In this document: piece after piece, positions 17,296 to 25,719 of the stretch
How positions within the stretch are numbered: the stretch's first letter is position 1
Layout: each line of letters opens with the position of its first letter
From: Bradyrhizobium sp. cir1
GTDB taxonomy: Bacteria; Pseudomonadota; Alphaproteobacteria; Rhizobiales; Xanthobacteraceae
Direction: 5' to 3'
Length of the DNA stretch: 64,000 nt
NCBI RefSeq assembly: GCF_014198245.1
Contig: NZ_JACIHE010000001.1
Coordinates: 806,001-870,000, forward strand
Position numbers and translations under genes: made by a program
Notes under the pieces: model-generated
Database searches by the model: none
What the model was told of the DNA's origin: nothing
The model's input: the letters and a program-made list of their open reading frames with translations, nothing else

Positions 17296-19787
17296 TGACT
17301 GCCGTCCGTCGAGGGCTCGTGTCTCGTTTGACGCGGCGTACCGTGGTGCGCGCGAACGGGTACGGCTTGTCCGCTCGCAGGCTCCTGCTGGCCGTCATCA
17401 CGGCTGCCGCGCTCGGCGGGCTGCTGGACGCGGCCCTCGTGGCCCCCGCCTCCGCCCAGAGCTTCACCTACAATCCGCTGCCGCAGCGTCCGAAGCCGCC
17501 GAAGGTCGCCAACGACAACCAGATGCTGGTCCAGGCGACCGAGGTCGACTACGACTACAACAATTCGCGCGTCTCCGCGGTCGGTAACGTCCAGCTGTTC
17601 TACAACGGCACCAGCGTCGAGGCCGACAGGGTCATCTACGACCAGAAGACCAAGCGGCTCCATGCCGAAGGCAACATCCGCATGACGGATGCCGACGGCA
17701 AGATCACCTATGCCGAGATCATGGATCTCTCCGACGACTACCGCGACGGTTTCGTCGATTCGCTGCGCGTGGACACCGCCGACCAGACCCGCATGGCCGC
17801 GAGCCGCGCCGACCGCTCCAGCGGCAATTACACGGTGTTCGAGAACGGCGTCTACACGGCCTGCGCGCCGTGTAAGGACGATCCTAAGAAGCCGCCGCTG
17901 TGGCAGGTCAAGGGTGCCCGCATCATCCACGACCAGCAGGAGAAGATGCTGTATTTCGAGACGGCGCAGCTCGAGTTCTTCGGCGTGCCGCTCGCCTACA
18001 TGCCGTATTTCTCGACGCCCGACCCGACCGTGAAGCGCAAGAGCGGCTTCCTGATGCCCGGCTACTTCCCCGGCACCACGAACACCGGCTTCGGCGCCGA
18101 AGTTCCCTATTATTGGGCGATCGCGCCCGATATGGACGCGACCATCACCCCGCGCTTCCTGTCGCGGCAAGGCGTGCTGTTGCAGGGCGAATTCCGCCAG
18201 CGACTGATCGACGGCGCCTACCAGATCCGGGCCTACGGCATCGACCAGCTCGACCCCGGCGCATTTGCCGGGCAGCCCGGCGACCGCCAGTTCCGCGGCG
18301 CCGTCGACACCAAGGGTCAGTTCGCGCTGAACGACAAATGGGTCTGGGGTTGGGACGGCGTCCTGCTGTCCGACTACTACTTCTTTTCGGACTATCGTCT
18401 CGGGCAATACCGCGATCCGCTCGGCTCGTTCCTGAACCTGCCGACCGACGCGCTGTCGCAGCTTTATCTGACCGGCGTCGGCAACCGCAGCTTCTTCGAC
18501 GCACGGACGATGTACTGGCTGAGCTACTCGGGCAACCAGGACAAAGTCCCGGTCGTCTATCCCGTGATCGACTACTCGAACGTGCTGAACTATCCGGTGT
18601 TCGGCGGCGAGTTCAGCTACAAGACCAATTTCGTGAACCTGTCGCGTGAGAACGCGGTGTTCGATCCGATCACGACGCTCGCCAACACCAACAGCCTGTG
18701 CACCACTGCTTCTGCCGATCCGCTCGCGCGCACGCCGTCGCAGTGTCTGCTGCGCGGCTTCCCCGGCACCTACACCCGCCTCACCGCTGAAGCGCAGTGG
18801 CGCAAGTCCTTTACCGATCCGCTCGGCCAGATCTGGACGCCGTTCGCCAGCCTGCGCGCCGACGCGATCAATTCCTCGGTCTCCAACCAGCCGGGCGTGT
18901 CGAACTATCTGCCGGTCGGCGACACCCAGGCATTCCGCCTGATGCCGACCGTCGGCCTCGAATACCGCTACCCCTTCATCAACGTTCAGCCCTGGGGCTC
19001 GACCACCATCGAGCCGATCGCGCAGATCATCATCCGCCCGAACGAGACCTATGCCGGCAAGCTGCCGAACGAGGACGCGCAGAGCATGGTGTTCGACGCC
19101 TCGAACCTGTTCAGCGTCGACAAGTTCTCCGGCTACGACCGCGTCGAGGGCGGCGGCCGCGCCAATGTCGGCGTGCAGTCCACCACGCAGTTCGACAAGG
19201 GCGGCGCCGTCAAGGTGCTGTTCGGTCAGTCCTACCAGCTGTTCGGCATGAACTCCTTCGCGGTCCAGGACTCCATCAACACGGGGGTGGATTCCGGTCT
19301 CGACAAGCCGCGCTCGGATTACGTCGCAAGCGCCAGCTACTCGCCCAACCGCACCTACACCTTCAGCGTCCGCTCCCGCATGGATGAGCAGACCTGGAAC
19401 GTGCAGCGCTTCGAGGCCGAAGGCCGCGCCAATTTCGATCGCTGGTCGGTCAGCGTGCTGTATGGCAATTACGCGCAGCAGCCGGAGCTCGGCTACCTGA
19501 CGCGCCGCGAGGGCATCCTGACCTCGGGCTCGCTGAAGGTCGCGACCAACTGGGTGGTGACGGGTTCGGCGCGCTGGGACCTCGAGGCCAACAAGATCAA
19601 CCAGTATGTGCTCGGGGCCGGCTATGTCGACGATTGCTTCGTGCTGGCGGCGAACTATGTAACCTCGTACAGCTACTCCGCGGGCACGACCCCGCCCGTG
19701 CTGAGCCACGCGTTCATGTTCCAGATCGGACTGCGCACGCTGGCGACCACGTCGACGACCAGCAGTTCCGCCGGCGGCTTCCAGTGA
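17295..19787 (+). CDS. lptD: LPS-assembly outer membrane protein LptD
   Basis: An 830-residue outer-membrane translocon that inserts LPS into the outer leaflet. A long basic N-terminus precedes a signal peptide (about 27-55, ending APASAQ). Next are an LptA/OstA-like periplasmic domain (about 75-215, including ATEVDYDYNNSRVSAVGNVQ) and the C-terminal beta-barrel. The start is GTG at 17295-17297, chosen because AGGAGG (17282-17287) sits 7 bases upstream and the codon overlaps the lptG stop. Cysteines are few, among them a CAPC pair near residue 193. It will need LptE, not seen here. Confidence 0.94.
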   Translation: MTAVRRGLVSRLTRRTVVRANGYGLSARRLLLAVITAAALGGLLDAALVAPASAQSFTYNPLPQRPKPPKVANDNQMLVQATEVDYDYNNSRVSAVGNVQLFYNGTSVEADRVIYDQKTKRLHAEGNIRMTDADGKITYAEIMDLSDDYRDGFVDSLRVDTADQTRMAASRADRSSGNYTVFENGVYTACAPCKDDPKKPPLWQVKGARIIHDQQEKMLYFETAQLEFFGVPLAYMPYFSTPDPTVKRKSGFLMPGYFPGTTNTGFGAEVPYYWAIAPDMDATITPRFLSRQGVLLQGEFRQRLIDGAYQIRAYGIDQLDPGAFAGQPGDRQFRGAVDTKGQFALNDKWVWGWDGVLLSDYYFFSDYRLGQYRDPLGSFLNLPTDALSQLYLTGVGNRSFFDARTMYWLSYSGNQDKVPVVYPVIDYSNVLNYPVFGGEFSYKTNFVNLSRENAVFDPITTLANTNSLCTTASADPLARTPSQCLLRGFPGTYTRLTAEAQWRKSFTDPLGQIWTPFASLRADAINSSVSNQPGVSNYLPVGDTQAFRLMPTVGLEYRYPFINVQPWGSTTIEPIAQIIIRPNETYAGKLPNEDAQSMVFDASNLFSVDKFSGYDRVEGGGRANVGVQSTTQFDKGGAVKVLFGQSYQLFGMNSFAVQDSINTGVDSGLDKPRSDYVASASYSPNRTYTFSVRSRMDEQTWNVQRFEAEGRANFDRWSVSVLYGNYAQQPELGYLTRREGILTSGSLKVATNWVVTGSARWDLEANKINQYVLGAGYVDDCFVLAANYVTSYSYSAGTTPPVLSHAFMFQIGLRTLATTSTTSSSAGGFQ

Positions 19788-19840
19788 ACGGTTTGAAGTG
19801 ACGGCCGCGCGGTCCTGATCGCAGGTTCACCGCGGCTGAC

Positions 19841-20791
19841 ATGCGAGCGACAACCATGACGATTCCATTGCCTGCCTTCCGCGTCCTCCTCGCCATCGGT
19901 GCCGGGCTGGTCCTGACCGGCCTGCCCGCGCCGTCGCGTGCGCAGAACATCGTGGTCATGGTCAACGGCGATCCGATCACCGATTTCGACATCGACCAGC
20001 GCGCCAAGCTCGACCAGCTGACGACGCAGAAGGCCCCCAGCCGGCAGGATGTCATCAACGAGCTGATCGACGACAAGGTGAAGCTCAAGGAAGGCAAGAA
20101 ATACGGCGTCGATCCCGGTGTCAGCGACATCAACCAGTCCTACGAGGGTATGGCGCAGCGCATGCGCATCTCGCCGGATCAGCTGACCAAGTCCCTCGAA
20201 GCCAAGGGCGTTCGCCCTGAAACCCTGAAGGGCCGCATGAAGGCCGAGATGGTCTGGACCAGCCTCGTGCGCGGCCGCTTCAAGGAGAAGCTGCTGGTCG
20301 GCGAGCGCGACGTCGCGCAGGCCGTACAGGCCCAGACCGGCGACAAGCTGCAGGTCGAGGGCACCGAATACAAGATGCAGCCCATCGTGCTGATCGTGCC
20401 GCGCGGCTCGTCCCCGGCCTTCCAGGAGACGCGGCTGAAGGAAGCCGAGCAATATCGCTCCCGCGTCGGAAGCTGCGAGGAAGCCAATTCGCTGTTCCGC
20501 TCGACGCCGAACGCCACCATCCGCGAGGCCGTCACCAAGACGACGGCGGACCTGCCCGAGGCGCTGCGCAAGGTGCTCGACGACACCCCGATCGGCCATC
20601 TGACCGCGCCGGAGGTGACCAAGGCGGGCATCGAGATGGTCGTGCTGTGCTCGCGCAAGCCGACCGTGATCGACACGCCGAAGAAGCGCGAGGTGCGCGA
20701 GAAGATGTATCAGGAGAAGTACGAGAAGACCCAGAAGGCCTATCTCGACGAGCTCCGCAAGGCCGCGATGATCGAATATCGCAACCGCTGA
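19841..20791 (+). CDS. SurA-like periplasmic chaperone / peptidyl-prolyl isomerase
   Basis: A 316-residue secreted protein. The signal peptide ends near PSRAQN. It is followed by the SurA N-terminal chaperone motif IVVMVNGDPITDFDIDQR and a helical core. A C-terminal parvulin-like part is degenerate (the IGHLTAPEVTKAGIEMVVL strand is recognisable). Being between lptD and pdxA fits surA in other proteobacteria, where it helps fold LptD and other barrel proteins. Two in-frame ATGs (19841, 19856) are possible starts. Only one parvulin-like domain can be seen, so isomerase activity is uncertain. Its stop overlaps the pdxA start. Confidence 0.85.
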   Translation: MRATTMTIPLPAFRVLLAIGAGLVLTGLPAPSRAQNIVVMVNGDPITDFDIDQRAKLDQLTTQKAPSRQDVINELIDDKVKLKEGKKYGVDPGVSDINQSYEGMAQRMRISPDQLTKSLEAKGVRPETLKGRMKAEMVWTSLVRGRFKEKLLVGERDVAQAVQAQTGDKLQVEGTEYKMQPIVLIVPRGSSPAFQETRLKEAEQYRSRVGSCEEANSLFRSTPNATIREAVTKTTADLPEALRKVLDDTPIGHLTAPEVTKAGIEMVVLCSRKPTVIDTPKKREVREKMYQEKYEKTQKAYLDELRKAAMIEYRNR

Positions 20792-21816
20792 TGGCCGACC
20801 ACCCGATAAAGCCCCTCGCCCTGACCCTGGGAGAGCCCGCGGGCATCGGCCCCGACATCACGATTGCGGCCTGGCTCCGGCGCCGTGAATTGAACCTGCC
20901 CGCCTTCTATCTGCTCGGCGACGAGGCCTTCGTCGCGCGGCGCGCCAAGCTCATCGGCAAGGCGCTCGGCGCCGAGATCCGGATCGTCCCGGTGAGCCCC
21001 GGTGAGGCCGTGGCCGCCTTCGCCGGGGCCCTGCCCGTGGTTGCGACCGGCGAGCGCGCGACGGCTGAGCCCGGCAAACCCGACGCCACCAGCGCGCCCG
21101 CAGCGCTCGCCTCGATCCGTCAGGCGGTCACGGATGTGCGCGAGGGGCGCGCCGGCGCCGTCGTCACCAATCCGATCGCCAAGAGCGTGCTCTACCGCGC
21201 CGGCTTCCGCCATCCCGGCCACACCGAATTCCTCGCCGAGCTTGCCGCAGAGGGCGGCCGCGTGCCGCAGCCGGTGATGATGCTGTGGTCGCCGCGGCTC
21301 GCCGTGGTGCCGGTGACCATCCACGTCTCCTTGCGCGAGGCGCTGGGCCAGCTCACCAGCGAATTGATCGTCTCGACCGTGCGCATCGTCGCGGCCGAGC
21401 TCAAATCCCGCTTCGGCATCGCGCGGCCGCGCATCGCGATCTCCGGCCTCAATCCGCATGCCGGCGAGGACGGCTCGCTCGGCCACGAGGAGCAGACGGT
21501 GATTGCGCCGGCGCTCAAGGTTCTGCGCAATGACGGCATCGAGGCCAGGGGCCCGCTGCCCGCCGACACCATGTTCCACGAAGCCGCGCGCAACCTCTAT
21601 GACTGCGCGGTCTGCATGTATCACGACCAGGCGCTGATCCCGATCAAGACCGTCGCCTTCGACGACGCGGTCAACGTCACGCTCGGCCTGCCCTTCATCC
21701 GCACCTCGCCCGATCACGGCACCGCCTTCGACATCGCCGGGACGGCCAAGGCCAATCCGGCCAGCCTGATCGCGGCGCTGCAGCTTGCAAGCCGCATGGC
21801 GGCTGCGACAAGCTGA
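20791..21816 (+). CDS. pdxA: 4-hydroxythreonine-4-phosphate dehydrogenase
   Basis: A 341-residue NAD-dependent enzyme of the DXP-dependent pyridoxal 5'-phosphate pathway. Family motifs are [14 protein letters not shown] at the N-terminus, [20 protein letters not shown] followed by HTEFLAEL (a metal-binding His), [18 protein letters not shown], and [16 protein letters not shown] (a second metal His). The start ATG shares its A with the TGA of the upstream gene, and the stop overlaps rsmA in the same way. The surA-pdxA-rsmA order is widely conserved. Confidence 0.96.
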   Translation: MADHPIKPLALTLGEPAGIGPDITIAAWLRRRELNLPAFYLLGDEAFVARRAKLIGKALGAEIRIVPVSPGEAVAAFAGALPVVATGERATAEPGKPDATSAPAALASIRQAVTDVREGRAGAVVTNPIAKSVLYRAGFRHPGHTEFLAELAAEGGRVPQPVMMLWSPRLAVVPVTIHVSLREALGQLTSELIVSTVRIVAAELKSRFGIARPRIAISGLNPHAGEDGSLGHEEQTVIAPALKVLRNDGIEARGPLPADTMFHEAARNLYDCAVCMYHDQALIPIKTVAFDDAVNVTLGLPFIRTSPDHGTAFDIAGTAKANPASLIAALQLASRMAAATS

Positions 21817-22670
21817 TGAGTGCGATCGACGACCTCCCGCCGCTGCGCGAGGTCATTCGCCAGCACGCGCTGTCGGCCCGCAAATCGCTCGGTCAGAATT
21901 TTCTGCTCGATCTCAATCTCACCGCGCGCATCGCCCGTGCGGCCGCGCCGCTCGAGGACTCCACCATCGTCGAGATCGGTCCTGGCCCCGGCGGACTGAC
22001 ACGCGCGCTGCTCGCGCTCGGCGCCCGGCGCGTCATCGCCATCGAGCATGACGAGCGCGCGATCCCGGCCTTGCAGGATATTTCCGCGCGCTACCCCGGC
22101 CGGCTCGAGATCGTGCATGGCGATGCCATGACGTTCGACCCGCGCCCGCTGCTCGCGGGCGAACGCGCGAAGATCGTCGCCAACCTGCCCTACAACATCG
22201 CGACCCAGCTTCTCATCAACTGGCTCACGATCGAGCCCTGGCCGCCCTGGTACCAAATGATGGTGCTGATGTTCCAGCGCGAGGTCGGCGAGCGCATCGT
22301 CGCGCGCGAGGACGAGGAAGCCTATGGCCGCCTCGGCGTGCTCGCCAACTGGCGCTGCGAAACAAAAATCCTGTTCGACATTTCGCCGTCCGCCTTCGTG
22401 CCGCCGCCGAAGGTCACCTCCTCCGTCGTGCGCCTCAAACCGCGTGCAGAGCCGCTGCCTTGCGATCGCAGGCTGCTCGAGCAGGTTGCGGCCGCCGCCT
22501 TCGGCCAGCGCCGCAAGATGCTGCGGCAGAGCCTGAAATCGCTGGGTGTCGATCCCGCGCGCCTTGCGAGCGCCGCCGGCGTCGATGCGACGCGGCGCGC
22601 CGAGACGATCCCGATATCAGGCTTTGTTGCCATGGCCCGTGAATTGGCGGATATACGCAACGAAACCTGA
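21816..22670 (+). CDS. rsmA: 16S rRNA A1518/A1519 dimethyltransferase
   Basis: A 284-residue SAM-dependent enzyme (KsgA) that dimethylates two adenines near the 3' end of 16S rRNA during small-subunit maturation. Visible motifs are [20 protein letters not shown], the SAM-binding [15 protein letters not shown] (about 50-65) and the catalytic [11 protein letters not shown] (about 122-132). A C-terminal helical domain follows. The start ATG overlaps the pdxA stop. Length and motif order are standard. Confidence 0.96.
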   Translation: MSAIDDLPPLREVIRQHALSARKSLGQNFLLDLNLTARIARAAAPLEDSTIVEIGPGPGGLTRALLALGARRVIAIEHDERAIPALQDISARYPGRLEIVHGDAMTFDPRPLLAGERAKIVANLPYNIATQLLINWLTIEPWPPWYQMMVLMFQREVGERIVAREDEEAYGRLGVLANWRCETKILFDISPSAFVPPPKVTSSVVRLKPRAEPLPCDRRLLEQVAAAAFGQRRKMLRQSLKSLGVDPARLASAAGVDATRRAETIPISGFVAMARELADIRNET

Positions 22671-22695
22671 CAATCAGAATTCCGGAGGAAAGAAT

Positions 22696-23754
22696 ATGGC
22701 GTTGATGCGTCGGCAATCCCTGGTGAAGTTCGATGCGCCGCTGTGCGAGACCATCGTCGACACGCCGAAGCCGCAAGGACGCGAGGTCCTCGTCCGCATC
22801 GAGCGCTGCGGGCTCTGCCATTCCGACCTGCACATCCAGGACGGCTATGCCGATCTCGGCGGCGGCAAGAAGCTCGACACCACGCGCGGCATGACACTGC
22901 CCTTCACGCTCGGTCATGAGATCGCCGGTGTGGTCGACGAGGTCGGCCCTGATGTTCCCGCCGGCCTCGTCGGGGCGAAGAAAGCGGTGTTTCCCTGGAT
23001 CGGCTGCGGCCAGTGCCGCGACTGCGCCAATGGCGACGAGAATCTTTGCGCCAAGCAGCGCTTCCTCGGCGTCTCCATCGACGGCGGCTTCGCCACCCAC
23101 GTCCTGGTGCCCGACGCAAAATACCTGCTCGACTACGATCCGCTGCCCGTCAACCAGGCCGCGACCCTGATGTGCTCGGGCGTCACCGCCTACGGCGCGC
23201 TCAAGCGCCTGGTCGATCGTCCGCGCCAGCGCAATTTGCTGCTGATCGGCCTCGGCGGTGTCGGCATGATGGGCCTGTCGTTCGCGCAGGCCATGTTCAA
23301 GCAGCCGATCACGGTTGCCGATCTCTCGCCGGCCGCGCGCGAGACCGCGCTGAAGAACGGTGCCTCTGTCGCCTACGATCCGTCCGAGCCCGACGTGATC
23401 AAGCGCATTCTGAAAGAAACCGAAGGCGGCTTCGACGAGGTGGTCGATTTCGCCGGCAACGAGAAGTCGATGGCGTTTGCGGTGGCGGTCGCCGCACGCG
23501 GCGGCAAGGTCGTGGTCTCCGGCCTGATGGGCGGCCAGTTCACGCTGCCGATGGTGCAATGGGTCTACAAGCGCCTGACCGTCGAAGGCTTCATGGTCGG
23601 CACGCTCGCGGAAGGCCAGGAGCTGATGGCGCTCGCCCGCGCCGGCAAGATCAAGCCGACGCCGATGCGCGAAGAGCCGATGGCCGACGTGCAGAAATGG
23701 ATCGATAACTTGCGCGCCGGCAAGGTCGTCGGCCGCATCGTGCTGAAGAACTAG
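22696..23754 (+). CDS. Zinc-dependent alcohol dehydrogenase
   Basis: A 352-residue medium-chain dehydrogenase/reductase. The catalytic zinc site is CGLCHSDLH near residue 36 with the downstream GHEIAGVVDEVG; the structural zinc loop has four cysteines within CGQCRDCANGDENLC (about 103-117). The nucleotide-binding motif GLGGVGMMG lies near 183-191. The start ATG is 6 bases after GGAGGA, 26 bases past rsmA, so it is probably the last gene of the lpt-pdxA-rsmA operon. The substrate is unknown; formaldehyde- or benzyl-alcohol-type activity cannot be told apart. A repeat with a strong hairpin follows and may end transcription. Confidence 0.9.
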   Translation: MALMRRQSLVKFDAPLCETIVDTPKPQGREVLVRIERCGLCHSDLHIQDGYADLGGGKKLDTTRGMTLPFTLGHEIAGVVDEVGPDVPAGLVGAKKAVFPWIGCGQCRDCANGDENLCAKQRFLGVSIDGGFATHVLVPDAKYLLDYDPLPVNQAATLMCSGVTAYGALKRLVDRPRQRNLLLIGLGGVGMMGLSFAQAMFKQPITVADLSPAARETALKNGASVAYDPSEPDVIKRILKETEGGFDEVVDFAGNEKSMAFAVAVAARGGKVVVSGLMGGQFTLPMVQWVYKRLTVEGFMVGTLAEGQELMALARAGKIKPTPMREEPMADVQKWIDNLRAGKVVGRIVLKN

Positions 23755-23755
23755 A

Positions 23756-23852
23756 GCATGATCCGGAAAAGTGTGCAGCGGTTTTCCGAAAAGATCATGC
23801 TCAAACAATAACCTGAAGCGCGATGGCGATTGATCCTGATCCCATCGCGCTT
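23756..23852. repeat. Bradyrhizobium-type palindromic repeat, copy B, with terminal hairpin
   Basis: The first 56 bases (23756-23811) match copies A and C. They are followed by a separate perfect 11-bp stem, AAGCGCGATGG at 23816-23826 with CCATCGCGCTT at 23842-23852. It starts directly after the alcohol dehydrogenase stop codon (23752-23754) and could act as that operon's terminator. Confidence 0.85.
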
Positions 23853-23937
23853 TAGCACGCGAGGAACCTGAAGCTCCCTGCGGCGGGATCGAATGTCTCG
23901 CCGCGGAACGTCGACGCCCGCGTTGCGTTGGCAGCAC

Positions 23938-24165
23938 ATGTCCATACGCTGCACCGTCGAGAGCGCATTCTTCATTGCCTGGAGCTTCCTGGAGCAGAGC
24001 GGCGAGCTCGGCGCTCCGGACGAGACTGCGAATTTCCTTCTCGACAGCATTGAAGCTCAGCTCAAGACCGGCGAACGCCGGCCGTTGATGCTCGCGAACC
24101 GGGCGATCGACGCCTGGCGCGCGCACGCGGCCAGGAGCGGTGCGCAGGAGGCGCGCTTCGGATGA
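23938..24165 (+). CDS. Small conserved hypothetical protein
   Basis: About 75 residues from ATG 23938 (an ATG at 23893 would add 15 more). It is soluble and helical. The pattern is an aromatic-rich first helix (ESAFFIAWSFLEQSG), then ETANFLLDSIEAQLKTGERR, then LANRAIDAWR. This recalls short alphaproteobacterial proteins of unknown function that end in a LANRAI-like helix. The stop TGA is clear. No strong ribosome-binding site is visible, so the start is uncertain. It is the first of four small genes in a row. Confidence 0.6.
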   Translation: MSIRCTVESAFFIAWSFLEQSGELGAPDETANFLLDSIEAQLKTGERRPLMLANRAIDAWRAHAARSGAQEARFG

Positions 24166-24359
24166 CCGACGGCAGCGTCGCCGACCGCTGCCATCGCTTT
24201 CAACTGGACGCCTCAGGGTTTTGCCGGATTCCGATAGTGATTTGGTCGTGCCTCACTCGACCGGGACTTGCCACCGGGAAAACCACAACTTGCATCGGCC
24301 CGTGAATGGCCGTTCAATGACGGTTTGGAGCGGCGCCTCGCTATTTTTTGGTTTTTGGA

Positions 24360-24776
24360 ATGCGAACTTTTTTCATCATTCTTGGCATCTGGCTCCTGAT
24401 CAACGTGCTCTTCGTCGTCGTCATGATGCCGCCGCGCAAGCCGCGGAAGCCGGATCATCCGCGCTCATCGGCCGGTCTCGCGCCCGCAGCCATCGAGCCC
24501 AACGCCTACCCTTTCGATGAGGACGAGAAGGTCTCGCTTCGCCACACCATCGTTGCGATTGCGATGGGCGCGCTGTTCTCGCTGACGCCGCCGCTGATCG
24601 AGGCAATCGACGACATCAAGCGGCTGGTCAGGAAGTACCGCACGTCGGGCCAGCCGCCCGCGGCCGAGGATGGCGAAGGATCGCTGGAGACGGTGTCAGA
24701 AGACCTCCGCACGCGCGAGGAGCCGAAGACGACCGGCGGATCTTCGTCCGATGATCGGAACGCGCCGAAGCGCTAG
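24360..24776 (+). CDS. Small membrane protein of unknown function
   Basis: 138 residues. An N-terminal transmembrane helix (about 3-23, FFIILGIWLLINVLFVVVMM) is followed by a Pro/Arg-rich linker (PPRKPRKPDHPR). A second hydrophobic segment lies near 66-85 (TIVAIAMGALFSLTPPLIEA), and the C-terminal 45 residues are polar and probably disordered (Glu, Ser, Arg-rich). The ATG is chosen over a TTG four codons upstream. I recognise no family; two membrane passes with a cytoplasmic tail are likely. Confidence 0.55.
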   Translation: MRTFFIILGIWLLINVLFVVVMMPPRKPRKPDHPRSSAGLAPAAIEPNAYPFDEDEKVSLRHTIVAIAMGALFSLTPPLIEAIDDIKRLVRKYRTSGQPPAAEDGEGSLETVSEDLRTREEPKTTGGSSSDDRNAPKR

Positions 24777-24984
24777 CGCCTGGATTCTCTTCGCAGATTC
24801 CACTTCGGGCGCGACGTTGGAACGTCGCGCGCCGCCCGCGCGTTGGCTCTCCATCAAGGCAACGGCCGGGTCGGAGCCGATGACAAGGGCGGGCGCAGCC
24901 TGCTCCGAACAACACGCAAAACACCGGTAGCGGGCGCGTGGGACGAGCAATCACGCATGGGGGATCGAAAAGAGGAGAGACAAG

Positions 24985-25161
24985 TTGGTTAATCTGGGCA
25001 AGTGGTACGATCCCATCTCCGAGCGCTGGATCGCGCCGCGCGAACCGCGCCAGGAGACGACATCGTCGGAAGTGAGCGAGAACCACGTCGTCGAACTCGA
25101 GAGGACCGTCGAAGTCCAACGCATCTGGCGAGCGCTGGTCGATTGCTGCGCACGCAGCTGA
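24985..25161 (+). CDS. Possible 58-residue protein with a TTG start
   Basis: The reading frame starts TTG-GTT-AAT with AGAGGAGAGA 6 bases before it, a good ribosome-binding site. It encodes VNLGKWYDPISERWIAPREP and then a charged helix rich in Glu and Val (VSENHVVELERTVEVQRIW), ending CCARS. The composition looks coding: the codons are sensible and there is no low complexity. It has no recognisable domain. It could be a chance frame, but the ribosome-binding site and gene-like codons support it. Confidence 0.5.
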   Translation: MVNLGKWYDPISERWIAPREPRQETTSSEVSENHVVELERTVEVQRIWRALVDCCARS

Positions 25162-25222
25162 CGTTCTCCCTCCGCGCGCGTCGAAACCGGAACCTCCAGT
25201 CAGCAGAGCCGTTGTCATTTGC

Positions 25223-25465
25223 ATGAGCGATCCTGCACTCCCCGCAAGGCCGGTCGCGGCCGCGATACGCTATCTGTCGATCATCGTCGGGTGCGCCTGC
25301 CTGCTTCTCGCCGCCATCTGCTTCGTCATCGCGGCACAGGTCTTTGTGCAGACCGGCGTGTTCGCGCAGTCCTACGCGATGGTGGGGATCATCAGCACCG
25401 TGCTGGGACTTCTCGCGCTGATGCTGGCGCGGGTGTGGAAGGTGACGCTTCGCGACACTCTGTAG
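25223..25465 (+). CDS. Small two-helix membrane protein
   Basis: 80 residues with two transmembrane helices (about 16-38 and 50-70) separated by a short loop (VQTGVFAQSYAM). The C-terminus is short and basic (RVWKVTLRDTL). No family is recognised. The last codons and the stop lie in a 13-base tandem duplication, GCGACACTCTGTA (25452-25464 and 25465-25477). A REP-like palindrome begins immediately after. Confidence 0.6.
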   Translation: MSDPALPARPVAAAIRYLSIIVGCACLLLAAICFVIAAQVFVQTGVFAQSYAMVGIISTVLGLLALMLARVWKVTLRDTL

Positions 25466-25474
25466 CGACACTCT

Positions 25475-25507
25475 GTAGGATGGGTTGAGCCCTTGCGAAA
25501 CCCATCA
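25475..25507 (+). repeat. REP-like palindrome, copy 1
   Basis: GTAGGATGGGTTGAGCCCTT followed by GCGAAACCCATCA. The inner arms GATGGGTT and AACCCATC form a hairpin. The same 33 bases recur in the same direction at 29128-29160 and inverted at 29351-29383. The next 50 bases, read on the minus strand, encode EDYHEYRERRR and then SDGF, like the last residues of RAYT transposases. Confidence 0.85.
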
Positions 25508-25560
25508 CTTACCCGACGTCGCTCTCGGTATTCATGATAATCCTCGAGCGCCGGTCCGGA
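25508..25560 (-). pseudogene. Tiny relic of a RAYT transposase C-terminus
   Basis: On the minus strand this stretch reads EDYHEYRERR, closely like SEDSHEYGERR in the larger RAYT relic at 29167-29350. It abuts REP-like copy 1 in the same relative orientation. It is too short to stand alone; the call rests on the parallel with the second locus. Confidence 0.4.
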
Positions 25561-25719
25561 CTCTGCCGGCCCGCATGCTCTGCCAAGATTTCCGGACGAC
25601 AACGGCCGGAAGCATTGACAAACTGCAGCCCGCAGTGATGGTGGTTCCATTACTGAGGGGGACGCAACCGGGCTGCCGCGATCTGCCCGAATTGCTCGCG
25701 TCCGTGGAAGGCTGGTGAG

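Noticed and set aside
17292..19709. A long open frame of about 800 codons antisense to lptD
   Set aside because: It mirrors lptD, is rich in Arg/Ala/Gly/Val with no domain, and arises from the codon bias of the sense gene.
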